Shown here in pieces: positions 49,167 to 64,000 of a stretch of DNA of 64,000 nucleotides (position 1 is the first letter of the stretch; each line of letters opens with the position of its first letter). Below the pieces are notes generated by a model. That model worked only from the letters and a program-made list of their open reading frames with translations, had not been told where the DNA came from and searched no databases. A program made the position numbers and the translations under genes. The DNA is from Oasisia sp. SBJ-2009. Lineage: Eukaryota; Annelida; Polychaeta; Sabellida; Siboglinidae. The stretch lies in contig OZ024865.1 of assembly GCA_964017155.1 (NCBI GenBank), forward strand, positions 38,779,926-38,843,925. The letters are read 5' to 3'.

Positions 49167-50135
49167 AAATGTATTACAGAAAGAACCCAACAAGTTGTAA
49201 TAAATGGATCAGCATCAACACCCATTCAAGTCACCTCAGGGGTACCACAGGGAACGGTACTGGGGCCCCTCTTTTTCCTACTATACATAAATGACCTACC
49301 CAATAATCTCACTTCAAATGTTCGCCTTTTTGCAGATGACTGCCTACTATATCTACCAGTTAAATCCGACAATGACACTTCTCTCCTCCAAAATGATCTA
49401 CTCAAACTCGAGGAATGGCAAAACACTTGGCTTATGAAATTCAATCCCTCCAAATGCTTCACAATGACATTAGCTTCAAGAAAACCGACACCAAATCACT
49501 ACACCTTCTGTGGCCAACAACTTAAATCTGTTCAATCTCACTGTTATCTTGGAGTACAAATATCAAATACTTTAAATTGAACAACACAATGCAACTCAGT
49601 CGCTAAGAAAGCACAACAGACACTTGGAGTCATAAGGAGAAATCTAAATAAATGCCCAACCCACATTAAATCTATAGCTTACACAACCCTTGTCCGACCA
49701 ATACTTGAATATGCGTCAGCATCATGGGATCCACATTGCCTAAAACATATTAAAACCTTAGAAAGAATGCAAAGACAAGCTGAAAGATTTAGCACACAAA
49801 ACTATTCTAGAGAGCCAGGAACCGTAACCCAACTTCTCAAAGACCTCCAATGGGACACCCTTCAAACAAGACGAAAAATTAAAAGACTTAGCATTATATA
49901 CAAGATGGAACATAACCTTATAGATATCCCGCTAGATCACTATATCCAACACAACACTAGATCCTCACGTAAACATGACAGTCAGTTCTTGCAAATTAGA
50001 CACTCTGCAAACATATTTGGAAACAGCTTCTTCCCAACCACAATTAAAGAATGGAATTCTCTGCCCCCAAACACTGTCTCAAGTAAATCACTAAACTCAT
50101 TTCAAAAAAATGTAATCCAACATTTTAACAACTAA
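49167..50135 (+). pseudogene. LINE reverse transcriptase, C-terminal half
   Basis: One continuous frame with a single stop. KCITERTQQVVING leads into TSGVPQGTVLGPLFFLLYIN (reverse-transcriptase motif region), FADDCLLY (catalytic Asp pair), then CYLGVQIS. After an in-frame TGA at 49578-49580 come TTLVRPILEYASASWDP, RQAERFSTQNYSREPGTVTQ, and FFPTTIKEWNSLPP at the C-terminus. The order matches CR1/L2/Jockey-type LINEs. It is 5'-truncated, missing the endonuclease and the first reverse-transcriptase motifs. The following GCGCACTGGCGTGATGTGTC is LINE 3' UTR-like. Confidence 0.92.
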
Positions 50136-51050
50136 TCCAAACGACCCACCATGCGCACTGGCGTGATGTGTCCCCAGGACATTTTGCCAGTAACAGATAC
50201 ATATATTGAAGATAACGCTCTTGAGAATATGTTGGATGTTGTTAGACGATGCAACATTTTCTGGTTTAATAATTGTCACTAAATTATACTAGTTTTGTTA
50301 TTTTTCTGGCAAAAACATTCTTTGAAATTGGCTTTTGGGCAGCCTTAGTGCCGCGATATGAAGTGCTCAAAACCACAATTAGCAGTCTTGTCTAGAAAAA
50401 TCAGTTTGTGCATGCTTTTACAGATCGTGTACTGTTAATTATGTATTCCTATCATACCATATTCATTTTCTAACAATACAGTTGTGAATGGTTGCAGTTA
50501 GAATACTGTGTTTTAGCGCAAAAGCACTGTCAAATGTTTCTCTAAACCATTTTGTTCACTTGCACAGTTTAGGGTAATATCGGTTCAGTGTTGTGTGTGG
50601 CAGGTTCATAGCCTGCTGGTGTTCCTTATGCAAACACTACATGTTGTGTGCACACACATTGATTCCATTTCATACGTTTAGCTGGTTTTGTGATATTTTT
50701 CCAGGGTTGGCCAGGAGAGGGCAGAGGCCAAGGTGCATCCAGATGTCTCCCAGCTGTAATTATGGGCCACGAATCTTGCTGCCCGGTGCTGGACCCCCTC
50801 TAAACAAAGAGGAATTAATATCCAACTCACACAAATAAGACGTAAGACCTACAAGTGGGCTGTAGAAGAAGGCAGATAGCATGTTTTTTCGCTAGCAGCA
50901 TCATACTGGTCAGTTCTACCAGGTCATCAAGTTAAGTACAAAAAATAAAACTCTTGTCGAGGTTAGCATAGCATATGCTGAAGACTGGAAAAATAGAGAC
51001 TTCTATCCATCTTATCACGATTGGTTGGGTGCACATAAAACAGAGAGGGA
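50136..51050. other. LINE 3' UTR and intergenic sequence
   Basis: The first 150 bp probably belong to the LINE. The segment at 50700-50840 is GC-richer (GTTGGCCAGGAGAGGGCAGA) but has no supported gene. Confidence 0.4.
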
Positions 51051-51164
51051 GAGAGAGGCAGAGACAGAGAGATGTGGTGTCCACAACAAAAGTGAGTAAA
51101 TTGTATGAGCATGGCTGAATTAGAGCAAAACAGTGAGAGAGAGTGGGGGGCACCAGTGAATGAT

Positions 51165-51425
51165 GACTGAGATTGTCCCTAACAGTCACCAGTCCATCAG
51201 AGAATTATGATTGAGATGGTCCCTAAGAGAATCAGAGCATCAGAGAATGATGACTGAGACAGTCCCTAACATTCACCAGTGCATCAGAGAATGATGATCA
51301 ACACAATCCCTAAGAATCATCAGCCCAGTACTAGAGAATGATGATCGAGATGGTCCCTAAGAGTTACTAGTGCACCACAGAATGATGAGACGGTCCCTAT
51401 GTGTAATCTGTGTACCAGACAATGA
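51165..51425. repeat. Diverged minisatellite, about 55-bp units
   Basis: Five units built on CATCAGAGAATGATGA, GAGATGGTCCCTAA and CACCAGTG. Confidence 0.8.
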
Positions 51426-51719
51426 AATCATTGACAGGGTCATTCAGTCCGTCAGACAGGGGCGTCAGAATGAAATGATTGAGAGCTCCCAAACTGTGCT
51501 CTCAAATTATCAGTCACTTAAAGACTGAACCCATTCAAAGACTTCTAACAGTTTTTTCGCTCCAAGTTTAGTTCCCTTAACAGAAACATCTAAAGTCACT
51601 ATGCTATATTTATTATGACTTTGAGCAACAGTCTATAGAAAGTAGTTCTAGAAATTTACTATATAATCATATTGCACTGACTGGCACCATCCTATTGCAT
51701 TCTATGGGAAATTAATGAA

Positions 51720-52700
51720 AGTGAGGGAGGGAGGGCGGGAGGGAGGGAGGGAGGGAGGGAGGGAGGGAGGGTGGGAGGGAGGGATGGAGGGTGGGAGATC
51801 GAGAGAGAGAGATGGGGGTAGTGTATGTGTCTGAAGAGTGATGGTTAACGTAGCTGAAGATAGACAGAGAGAGGCCGTATCTGCAACAGAAGAGAGTAAA
51901 ATGTGTGTGTGGCTGAAGAAAGGGGGAGTGAGAGAAAGGGGGAGTGAGAGAAAGGGGGAGTGAGAGAAAGGGGGAGTGAGAGAAAGGGGGAGTGAGAGAA
52001 AGCGAGGGAGGTGGCGTCCACAACAGAAGATAGTAAAATGGGTGAGCATGGCTGAAGAGAGAGAGAGAGAGAGAGAGAGTGATGGGAGAGAGAGAGAGAT
52101 GATGGGAGATGATGGGAGAGAGAGAGAGATGATGGGAGATGATGGGAGAGAGAGAGATGATGGGAGATGATGGGAGAGAGAGAGATGATGGGAGATGATG
52201 GGAGAGAGAGAGATGATGGGAGATGATGGGAGAGAGAGAGATGATGGGAGATGATGGGAGAGAGAGAGATGATGGGAGATGATGGGAGAGAGATAGAGAA
52301 AGAAAGAGAGCGAGAGAGGAAATAAAGGAGGTGAGCACGGCTGCAGGGAGAGAAAAGCGAGAACATGAGAAAGAGAGAGAGGGATAGTGTACATGTTTGA
52401 AAAGTGACTGTTAACGTGGGGAAGAAAGAGAGAGAGGGAGAGAGAAAGACAGAGAGGTTGCATCCAAAACAGAAGAGAGTAAAGTGGGTGAGGGTGGTTG
52501 ATGAGAGCGAGAGAGTGAGCGAGGTAAAGAGACGAGGATGGTTTACATGTCTGAAGAGTGACAGTGAACGTGGCTGAAGAGAGAGGGGGAGGGAGATACA
52601 TAGGAGAGAGAGCCAAAGAATGAGGTAGAGAGAAAGATATGAAGAAAAGAACGAGATGGTGAACACATCTAAAGTAACAGACGTTGTGAATGCGACAGTG
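51720..52700. repeat. Purine-rich tandem repeats (GGGA, GAGA, GATGATGGGA)
   Basis: Begins with (GGGA)n at 51723-51790 and (GGGGGAGTGAGAGAAA)n at 51925-52005. A minisatellite of GATGATGGGAGAGAGAGA units runs 52080-52290, then GAGAGA tracts. Phrases such as CCACAACAGAAGA...GTAAAATGGGTGAGCATGGCTGAAG recur every 200-250 bp, suggesting a larger decayed tandem unit. Long minus-strand frames (Ser/Leu/Pro/His-rich) are artefacts of the pyrimidine bias. Confidence 0.9.
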
Positions 52701-52759
52701 ATGGCACAGATTATGAATATCAATTTTATTAACTTGGCTTAAACCATCTGCCGACAACT

Positions 52760-53360
52760 TGTGAAGCCGTCCATATGCACGAACGTGTAAGTATGCATCG
52801 TTTTTTCAGTGCATATGTATGTTGCATTGTGCTACTAAGGTTGTATCACACAGCAGTGTGGCACAATGGTATGCGTTTAATAATCTTTTTTGTATCTACA
52901 ATGTGGATGGGCATATGAATTTTGTTGTTATGATATTTGCACGGAAAAACAAGTTTTATTTATTCACAAATTTATTTTCACCTAGGTATCAGTATACACG
53001 TATACATGGATATTGGATTGTTAACCATTAATACACAAACACATAGCAAACTGTTAATTTTATTATCTCAGTCTATAGCAATACACAATATAAAGAAAAA
53101 ATATGCTCTCAGGCAATACATAAAAGTGATAAAACACTGGACATAGTTTATCACCTTACAATGTTGTTGCTACCATCTTGTCACATCAACTACAGTCAGT
53201 AATGAATGACCTGTGACAGGTCATATTTTCAAGGGTTGACTTGGTAACTCAATAAAACAAACGCATTGAAGTATGCTGTGCAAAGTGTGGACACACAACT
53301 TGTAACCAGTCACAAACACTATTTCAGTAGACAGTTCAGCAGAATAAAGACATGACAACT
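52760..53360. other. Intergenic, no gene recognised
   Basis: AT-rich, with no supported frame or element. Confidence 0.5.
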
Positions 53361-53364
53361 AAAT

Positions 53365-53545
53365 AAAACAGCCCAACAAAATAATATTAGCCCACCAGAA
53401 TACTGATGGCCCACTAAAATAAAGGAAACCCACCAAAATATACAGCCCAACACAACAAAGATAGCCCACCAGAATAAAGATAACCCACCAACATATTAAG
53501 TCCACTAGAATAAAGATAGCCCACCAGAATATAGACAACCCACTG
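53365..53545. repeat. Short minisatellite (GCCCACCAGAATAAAGATA)n
   Basis: About nine units of 18-22 bp with drift. Confidence 0.85.
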
Positions 53546-54930
53546 GATTTCGCATCAAGTTGGTTTTCAACATTAGCTAACATATGTATAACCACATGGG
53601 CAACAGTGACACCTTACTTAGCCATCGAGACTCTACAAATTCACTTAATGTGTAAATTAAACAGACACTGTACAATGTCATCCATTCTGTGATAAATGAC
53701 TCCTATTTGCAAAGTAATACTTTTAAGAAACTGCAAGACAATAGCATGTTTATACAGTTGTATGTTAAATGAATGTCTAAGTTTAACCGTGCATGTCCTA
53801 TAAGACACTTGACTCAAGCAGCAGCATGATGAGAACAACATCTCTCTATTTACCAGTATCAGCAGTACTCGGGGTAACTCCACAACCACTAACTTTCAGA
53901 AAAACTCATATCTGTGACATTTTCAAAACCAATGTCCCTCACAACTGCTGTTAGCAATATCACTTTGGTTGTATTATTCAAACCATATCTCATCCCATGC
54001 CCAGTTGAACACAGTGCCAAAAATACAAATATTTACATATTATAAATATATGTACAAGCAAGTGTTTTCATATTTTTAGTACATATCTGGTCTGTGACAT
54101 GAGTCATTTACAAGTATAAATATAAATAAAAAAATTCTCTGACAACAGAACCGTTAGTGCCAAGCAGTAATTTGTAATGGGAACCTACTGCGTGGGAAAG
54201 TTAAACATAAAAGGCTATTGTAGTTAACTCTGATTGCCTTGGCATTACTGCCATTCAATTTTTATTTTGAAACTGGATGTTATGTTTATAGTTTGAATGA
54301 GTTGCAGGCAGAATCTTTCAAATTGCTAATTTTGTTCTGAGCTTAATAAAGTAACTAAACACAAATAATCAGGCAGTAAACCTTCAACATGTATGTTGTA
54401 GTCATAAGAATAAAATAGTAAATGAAAACATCCTAGGAGCTGGTAACCCCACTAGTATTAGGACTGTCAAATTGTAAGGAATTTTTAATTTCAAAGAATG
54501 GTTGTAGAATGAAGCCCGTTACACAAAAATACAATGGGACAATATATATATATATATATAATTATATATTATGCATTCAGACTTCAACGTTACTCACCAG
54601 CATGAGAGATGTGCAACTAATCGACAGAACTATTCAGCAATCATTCTGACGGACTAAGAACAATTTAAACATTGACTTGGTTAGTATTCGAGTAAAAGAT
54701 CACTTACATTGTCCCAGATCATTGAGGCATATCTATAAATAAGGCAAAAAAGAGGATCTCTTACACATATACCAGTTTTGTAATTAGCATGGGAATGTGT
54801 ACAAACATAGTTAATCACCATGGCAATATGTCAGCATAACAAGCCTTGCATAGCAAGCCTTGATACAAGAGAGTCCAGCATCATGACCACATCACCATGG
54901 AAACAGGTCAGAGTTGTCATCTTGTTAAAA
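53546..54930. other. Intergenic, no gene recognised
   Basis: AT-rich. A short TATATA run lies at 54542-54575. No supported gene. Confidence 0.5.
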
Positions 54931-54934
54931 CCTG

Positions 54935-55410
54935 CACCACTTTGACACTGTTTAAGCCTGCAACACACTGACAAATGTTAATATGTGCAACACTCTGACA
55001 TTGTGAGAGCCTGCAACACACTGACAAATGTTAATGCGTGCAACACACGTGCTGACACTGTTAGAGCTTGCACACACTTACAAATGTTAATGCATACAGC
55101 ACACTGACATTGTGAGAGCTTGCAACACACTGACAAATATTAATATGTGCAACACACTGACAATGTTAGAGCTTGCAACACACTGACATTGTGAGAGCTT
55201 GCAACACACTGACACATGTTAATGTGTGCAACACAGTGAACACACTAACACTGTTAGAGCTTGGCTTGCAACACATTGACATTGTGACAGCCTGCAACAC
55301 ACTTACAAATGGTAATGCATACAGCACACTGACATTGTGAGAGCTTGCAACACACTGACTGACTGACTGACTGACTCACACACACACACACACACTCACA
55401 CACACACACT
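54935..55410. repeat. Minisatellite of GCAACACACTGACA units ending in (GACT)n and (CA)n
   Basis: Units alternate GCAACACACTGACAAATGTT and GCAACACACTGACATTGTGA. The array ends in ACTGACTGACTGACTGACTC and CACACA immediately before the edge of segmental duplication copy 2. Confidence 0.9.
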
Positions 55411-58400
55411 AATAAATAATTTCAAAGAGATGATCTCAAAAAGAAAATGTTTGCACTATTTTTGAAATGTCACATTTACTATGCGGTGAACACATTGGAA
55501 ATTGCACTATTTGTCAGCACATTGTGTCTGCTCTGATACCTGCACTTTTTGTTTCGACAGTTTGTGTGGATTGTGACACTTTTAAAATGTATTTTTATCG
55601 GTGCATGTTTCTATTTAATTTGTATGGGCTTTGTTTCTATATTTTAAAACAGTTCACTCTTTCTTTGCGGACTCATATCTCCATCAGTGTATTGAGCTGG
55701 TATTTTAGATGTGATCTATCCCTTTGATGTTGAGATGGTTCGTAGATTTAGACTTTTTCAAAAAATGTTGGTTTGGGAAACTTAGGAGGCTCAACATTTC
55801 ACAAGGTTGTACATAGAATTCCATCCATGGAATTTCTTATTTTTCTATATCAATGGCATTGTAAAAGTATTGACAACTGTCACGTGTTAGCATTTTGTTG
55901 CCTCCAGGGTCTGGCAGGCATGAGTGCACTATCTATTTCTGGGACACATTGAAACAATTAAACTTTTCAGTATAGAAGCCCAGTTTATTTGTTTAAACTA
56001 GGCCAATAACCAGTTACAATTTATCAATGCAGTAGGCTGTAAACATAATTATGTGGTGGTAATCTATTTTTTCAGTGTCCATAATTACGCCAACAAAATA
56101 TATCTTTGCAAATAATTATAAATTTGGTCATATTCCAGTGCATGAGTATGTGGAAGCACTCCCCAAGACTAAATTAATTTATAAATATAATTAGCACAGA
56201 TGTAGTTTTATCTGAACAATTTATTTGCCTCCAATGCAAAGCCGAACAACTTGGCTAGAATTTGTATTCAGGGCAATAGGTACGGAACCCCAGGGATCAT
56301 CATTTTCAAGTCTTGTGCAGGCAACTGTTTTTCCCCCAAGCATTGCTGGGTAATTCATCTAGTATCTGAAATACTAATAATATTAAATATTAATTTCAAA
56401 CAATAAATAAATCTGCTGTGTATAATAAACTTAAAACTGGTGGATCATCATTTAGTAGAAAAAAACTGATAATCCTAGTTGCATTAAAAATTATCCATTC
56501 ATCAACATACTATTCATCGACATTATAGGATGATATTACCACATTGTTAATTTCCCTGTAGATTGTATAATGAGTTTTGCTCACACAAATTTAAGAAGAC
56601 GAAAGGCAGCATATCAAATATCCACTGTTTATTAATTAATATTAATTCTCTAAATTCTCTACAATAACATAGGCTTTTGATAATAAAGTACAATGTATAT
56701 TGAACGGAACAAAACACACCAATGTTAAACTACAATTACCTATTTATGTAGCTGCCAAAAAGGCCAAATCTCAAATCTCCTCTTACTAGACAATCTTGAT
56801 GCCCTGTCCATACCAGACCTCGCCAGGACGTAAATCGGAAGAAATTTGCTCACATTGACGTATACGATACTTGCGATCTGTGGAGGGCGGGTGTGGACGG
56901 CATCGCAAACCTTATAAGTCAAAGACTTGCGATATTTTGAACATTCTCCTGTCGAATCGTAGAAATCGTTAATCGGTAATGAGGACAGGTTCGTTGCAAA
57001 TCGCAATAAACGTAAGTCGCCTCGAGGAATTACGTGAAACGCTTCAGCCAATCAGCGTGCGAGTATCGAATTACGTCTTGACGTATAACGTCACAATTGT
57101 TGTAGCTTTCCTTTGGTACACACCAGATGGCATGTATGTTCCCTCGCGATGAGAACGTAAATCTTCGCGGTGTGGACACGAAAATCGTAACTCACTCAGG
57201 ACGTAGATTGCAGTTGCTTTTGTCTGCGGTGTGGACACCCTTCGTCGTACATTGGATCCAGTGTGGACCGAGCATAACAAAACATGCTTTTTTTCTTTAT
57301 ATATCTCCTAGCTTCCACAGGTAAAGCCCATAGTAATTTACAAAACGTAAATAATGCTAAAGAAGTCAGTTATCGGCAGGCAAAACCTTGAAGTGGTATT
57401 TTATTTTAGTGTTTTATTTCAGCAACAAAAACTACTTGACAAATACCGAGTTGTATTTCACGTGTATTTGTTTTATGTTTTTACCAACTGTAGAAGCAAA
57501 GCCTAAACTGCATCACTACATTGTTGTGCAATTAATCTTGCGAGATTCACAAGGTAAAACTAACAGATGTCAAAGTTTGCAGACCACACCATGTTTCCGT
57601 CTCTTGCTGATAGTTTTGTTTGTTCTTATGCCACCATGTGAAACATGTTAATTATTAAGTGTCACAATTTCTCTGTGTCATGTCACACTTTGTGTATGAA
57701 GCCACAGCTAGCTAAAACAACAAAGGTTTTTCAAACATATCTTCACCATATAAGTCATCCTGCGAACACATTTCCGATAAGTACAATACAGTACTCAATC
57801 GACGGGTATAAATTTGATTTAGTTTTGGTAATCAGTACTTGCTTGTCAACCAAAGCCTCCAAGCAGTGAAGTTGTGGTAAATGATAATATTATCATTATT
57901 TGATAATAACAAAACAAGTAGACATAACAAAATATTTTTAAACAATATTTATTCAACGTGCTTACTGAACACAGGTTTTTTTCTGCAGGTGAAAATGTGC
58001 CCCTCTAGCTAAGACAAACTCGGTGTTTAGTAAAGTTGGCTGCACTTTTCCTGAGTGGCTTAATATAAACAAAATAATACTGCTCAAGACAAAATAATAC
58101 TGCAATGAGATTTCATTTCAGACTTCCACATCAGTAAAGCAGTTGTTTGTTTACAAGAGACTCCATGACGTATGTCAAAATGAAACAGAAAATACAGCCA
58201 AGTTTAATGTCATTCTTACAGATAAATTCACGGCTACGTACGAAACATTTTATATAAAAATATGCATCTATCACATACAAGATATAGTGTTTATATATTA
58301 GTAACATCTTCAAAACTACGTACACATCGCAAAGAATTTGCGTATGATATTTCAGCATAATAAAATGACAAATACTGCATCATGTAAAGCTTCTAAAACA

Positions 58401-58727
58401 CAACTACCGTGTTGCTATTCTTAATGTTGCTATGAATTCATATATAAAAAAGTACACAACTAATTTACAGAAGACTACTCTCTGTAACACACAGTCTTCA
58501 AACGTCAACATTCTACACATACAACAAACATGGAAGTGTTCTATTTCATCTCTAGTCCACATTTCTTGCTTTTCGCAAATGCACATTATTCAAACTTCAG
58601 CTACCCCAGGGGGTACACTTCAGTGACAGAATTTTGTAAGGTAAACATGAACAGTCGTGTGTAATTATTACTCTGTGTAAATCTTTTACTTGAGACAGAC
58701 AGTGGCTCCATCTGTTAGGACAGACTT
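55411..58727. other. Intergenic sequence 3' of HPD copy 2
   Basis: Parallels 2035-5845. No gene; contains the copy-specific insertion at 56800-57275. Confidence 0.5.
56800..57275. mobile_element. Copy-2-specific insertion with TIR-like ends
   Basis: Copy 1 reads CAATCTTGACAAAACATGC (about 3238-3256), while copy 2 has about 480 bp extra between CTTGA and ACAAAACATGC. The insert starts GCCCTGTCCATACCAGA and ends, inverted, GCTCGGTCCACACTGGA. GTGTGGAC and its inverse recur inside. No coding frame; a MITE-like element. Confidence 0.7.
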
Positions 58728-63445
<4,718 letters not shown>

Positions 63446-64000
63446 GTTAACATTAAAATGTTTACTCGATTAAGAAAACAATGGTGCCGACCACAATGAC
63501 ATGCCGATTGCCCAGTGTGCACGAGTTATTTTTGTGCATAGGCTGTTCCTTTCCTGGCTGTTATTTGTCACAACAATTGAGTCAAAACAATATTTTATTG
63601 ACCACAATAATAATGGCACAATTAAATTCAAGACTTTTCAAGACTTCTTTGTAAAATTAAAGGACTTCAAAGCCCTTCTATTTGGTGTCTGTGCCAGGGG
63701 AAGTAAAAGATCCCACCCAGTGTGTAAATGTGTAACCTGTAGTGGACTCACTAATTCTAAAGAGAAGGATAACTCCTGCGTTAGTCCAAGTTTGGGCTGT
63801 TTGGAAGAAATCACCCTAGACCTGAGATTAGGGATAAAGGCGCCCAGATTGATAAAAACTCGTGCAAATCACCCATCTAGGGAGTGATTTATCGCTCACG
63901 CTAATTACGATAATTGCTCCCGTCACCAGACCATGTGGCGCCAACTAGCGGCAAAACGTGAAGGACGATTCCAGGTGGAGGCTCTACTCTACTATTTCAG
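63446..64000. other. HPD copy 2 intron sequence, runs off the window
   Basis: Parallels 11000-11306, with a copy-specific stretch at about 63446-63770. No exon lies in this part; the exon 8 equivalent should come shortly after the window end. Confidence 0.6.

Noticed and set aside
51702..52757. Long minus-strand open frames of 208-351 codons
   Set aside because: They are Ser/Leu/Pro/His low-complexity translations of a purine-rich tandem repeat, open in several frames at once.

Overview
This is an animal (metazoan) genomic window, AT-rich and dominated by introns and repeats. Evidence for an animal: GT-AG introns splitting a gene recognisable from residue to residue as 4-hydroxyphenylpyruvate dioxygenase (HPD), a CCCH zinc-finger gene, non-LTR retrotransposon tails, tRNA-derived SINEs, and piggyBac- and Kolobok-type (TTAA) DNA transposons. 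The element mix would suit a marine invertebrate such as a mollusc, but the sequence does not fix the species.

Layout. 0.65-1.28 kb (+): a small CCCH zinc-finger reading frame. 5.85-30.54 kb (-): a complete HPD gene, 12 coding exons giving 382 codons, with its promoter near 30.6 kb. Its introns hold a 49-bp minisatellite, SINEs, LINE tails, several TIR elements and a piggyBac transposase copy (24.2-26.5 kb). 30.8-41.6 kb: two related long-TIR elements carrying complementary broken halves of one large protein (zinc modules and transposase-like core in one, FEN1/XPG-like nuclease part in the other, both ending in a similar Cys-rich tail). 42.7-45.4 kb: microsatellites with LINE and SINE fragments. 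45.4-49.1 kb: no recognisable gene. 49.2-50.1 kb (+): a LINE reverse-transcriptase C-terminal half. 51-55.4 kb: purine-rich and other tandem repeats. 55.4-64.0 kb: a second copy of the 2.0-11.3 kb region, holding the last four exons of a second HPD gene on the same strand, whose 5' part lies beyond the window.

How it fits together. Tyrosine catabolism (HPD) is the only metabolic function visible. The HPD locus has been duplicated in tandem about 53 kb apart, and the copies then diverged through different insertions. Copy 2 keeps residues that are conserved in vertebrate HPD where copy 1 has changed.

The two most notable observations are: (1) the minisatellite in the last HPD intron is a tandem expansion of the penultimate exon's end plus its 5' splice site, giving about 20 and about 47 near-identical donor sites in the two copies; (2) the long-TIR element pair at 30.8-41.6 kb, which together outline a large multidomain mobile-element protein with zinc-binding, FEN1/XPG-like and Cys-rich parts.
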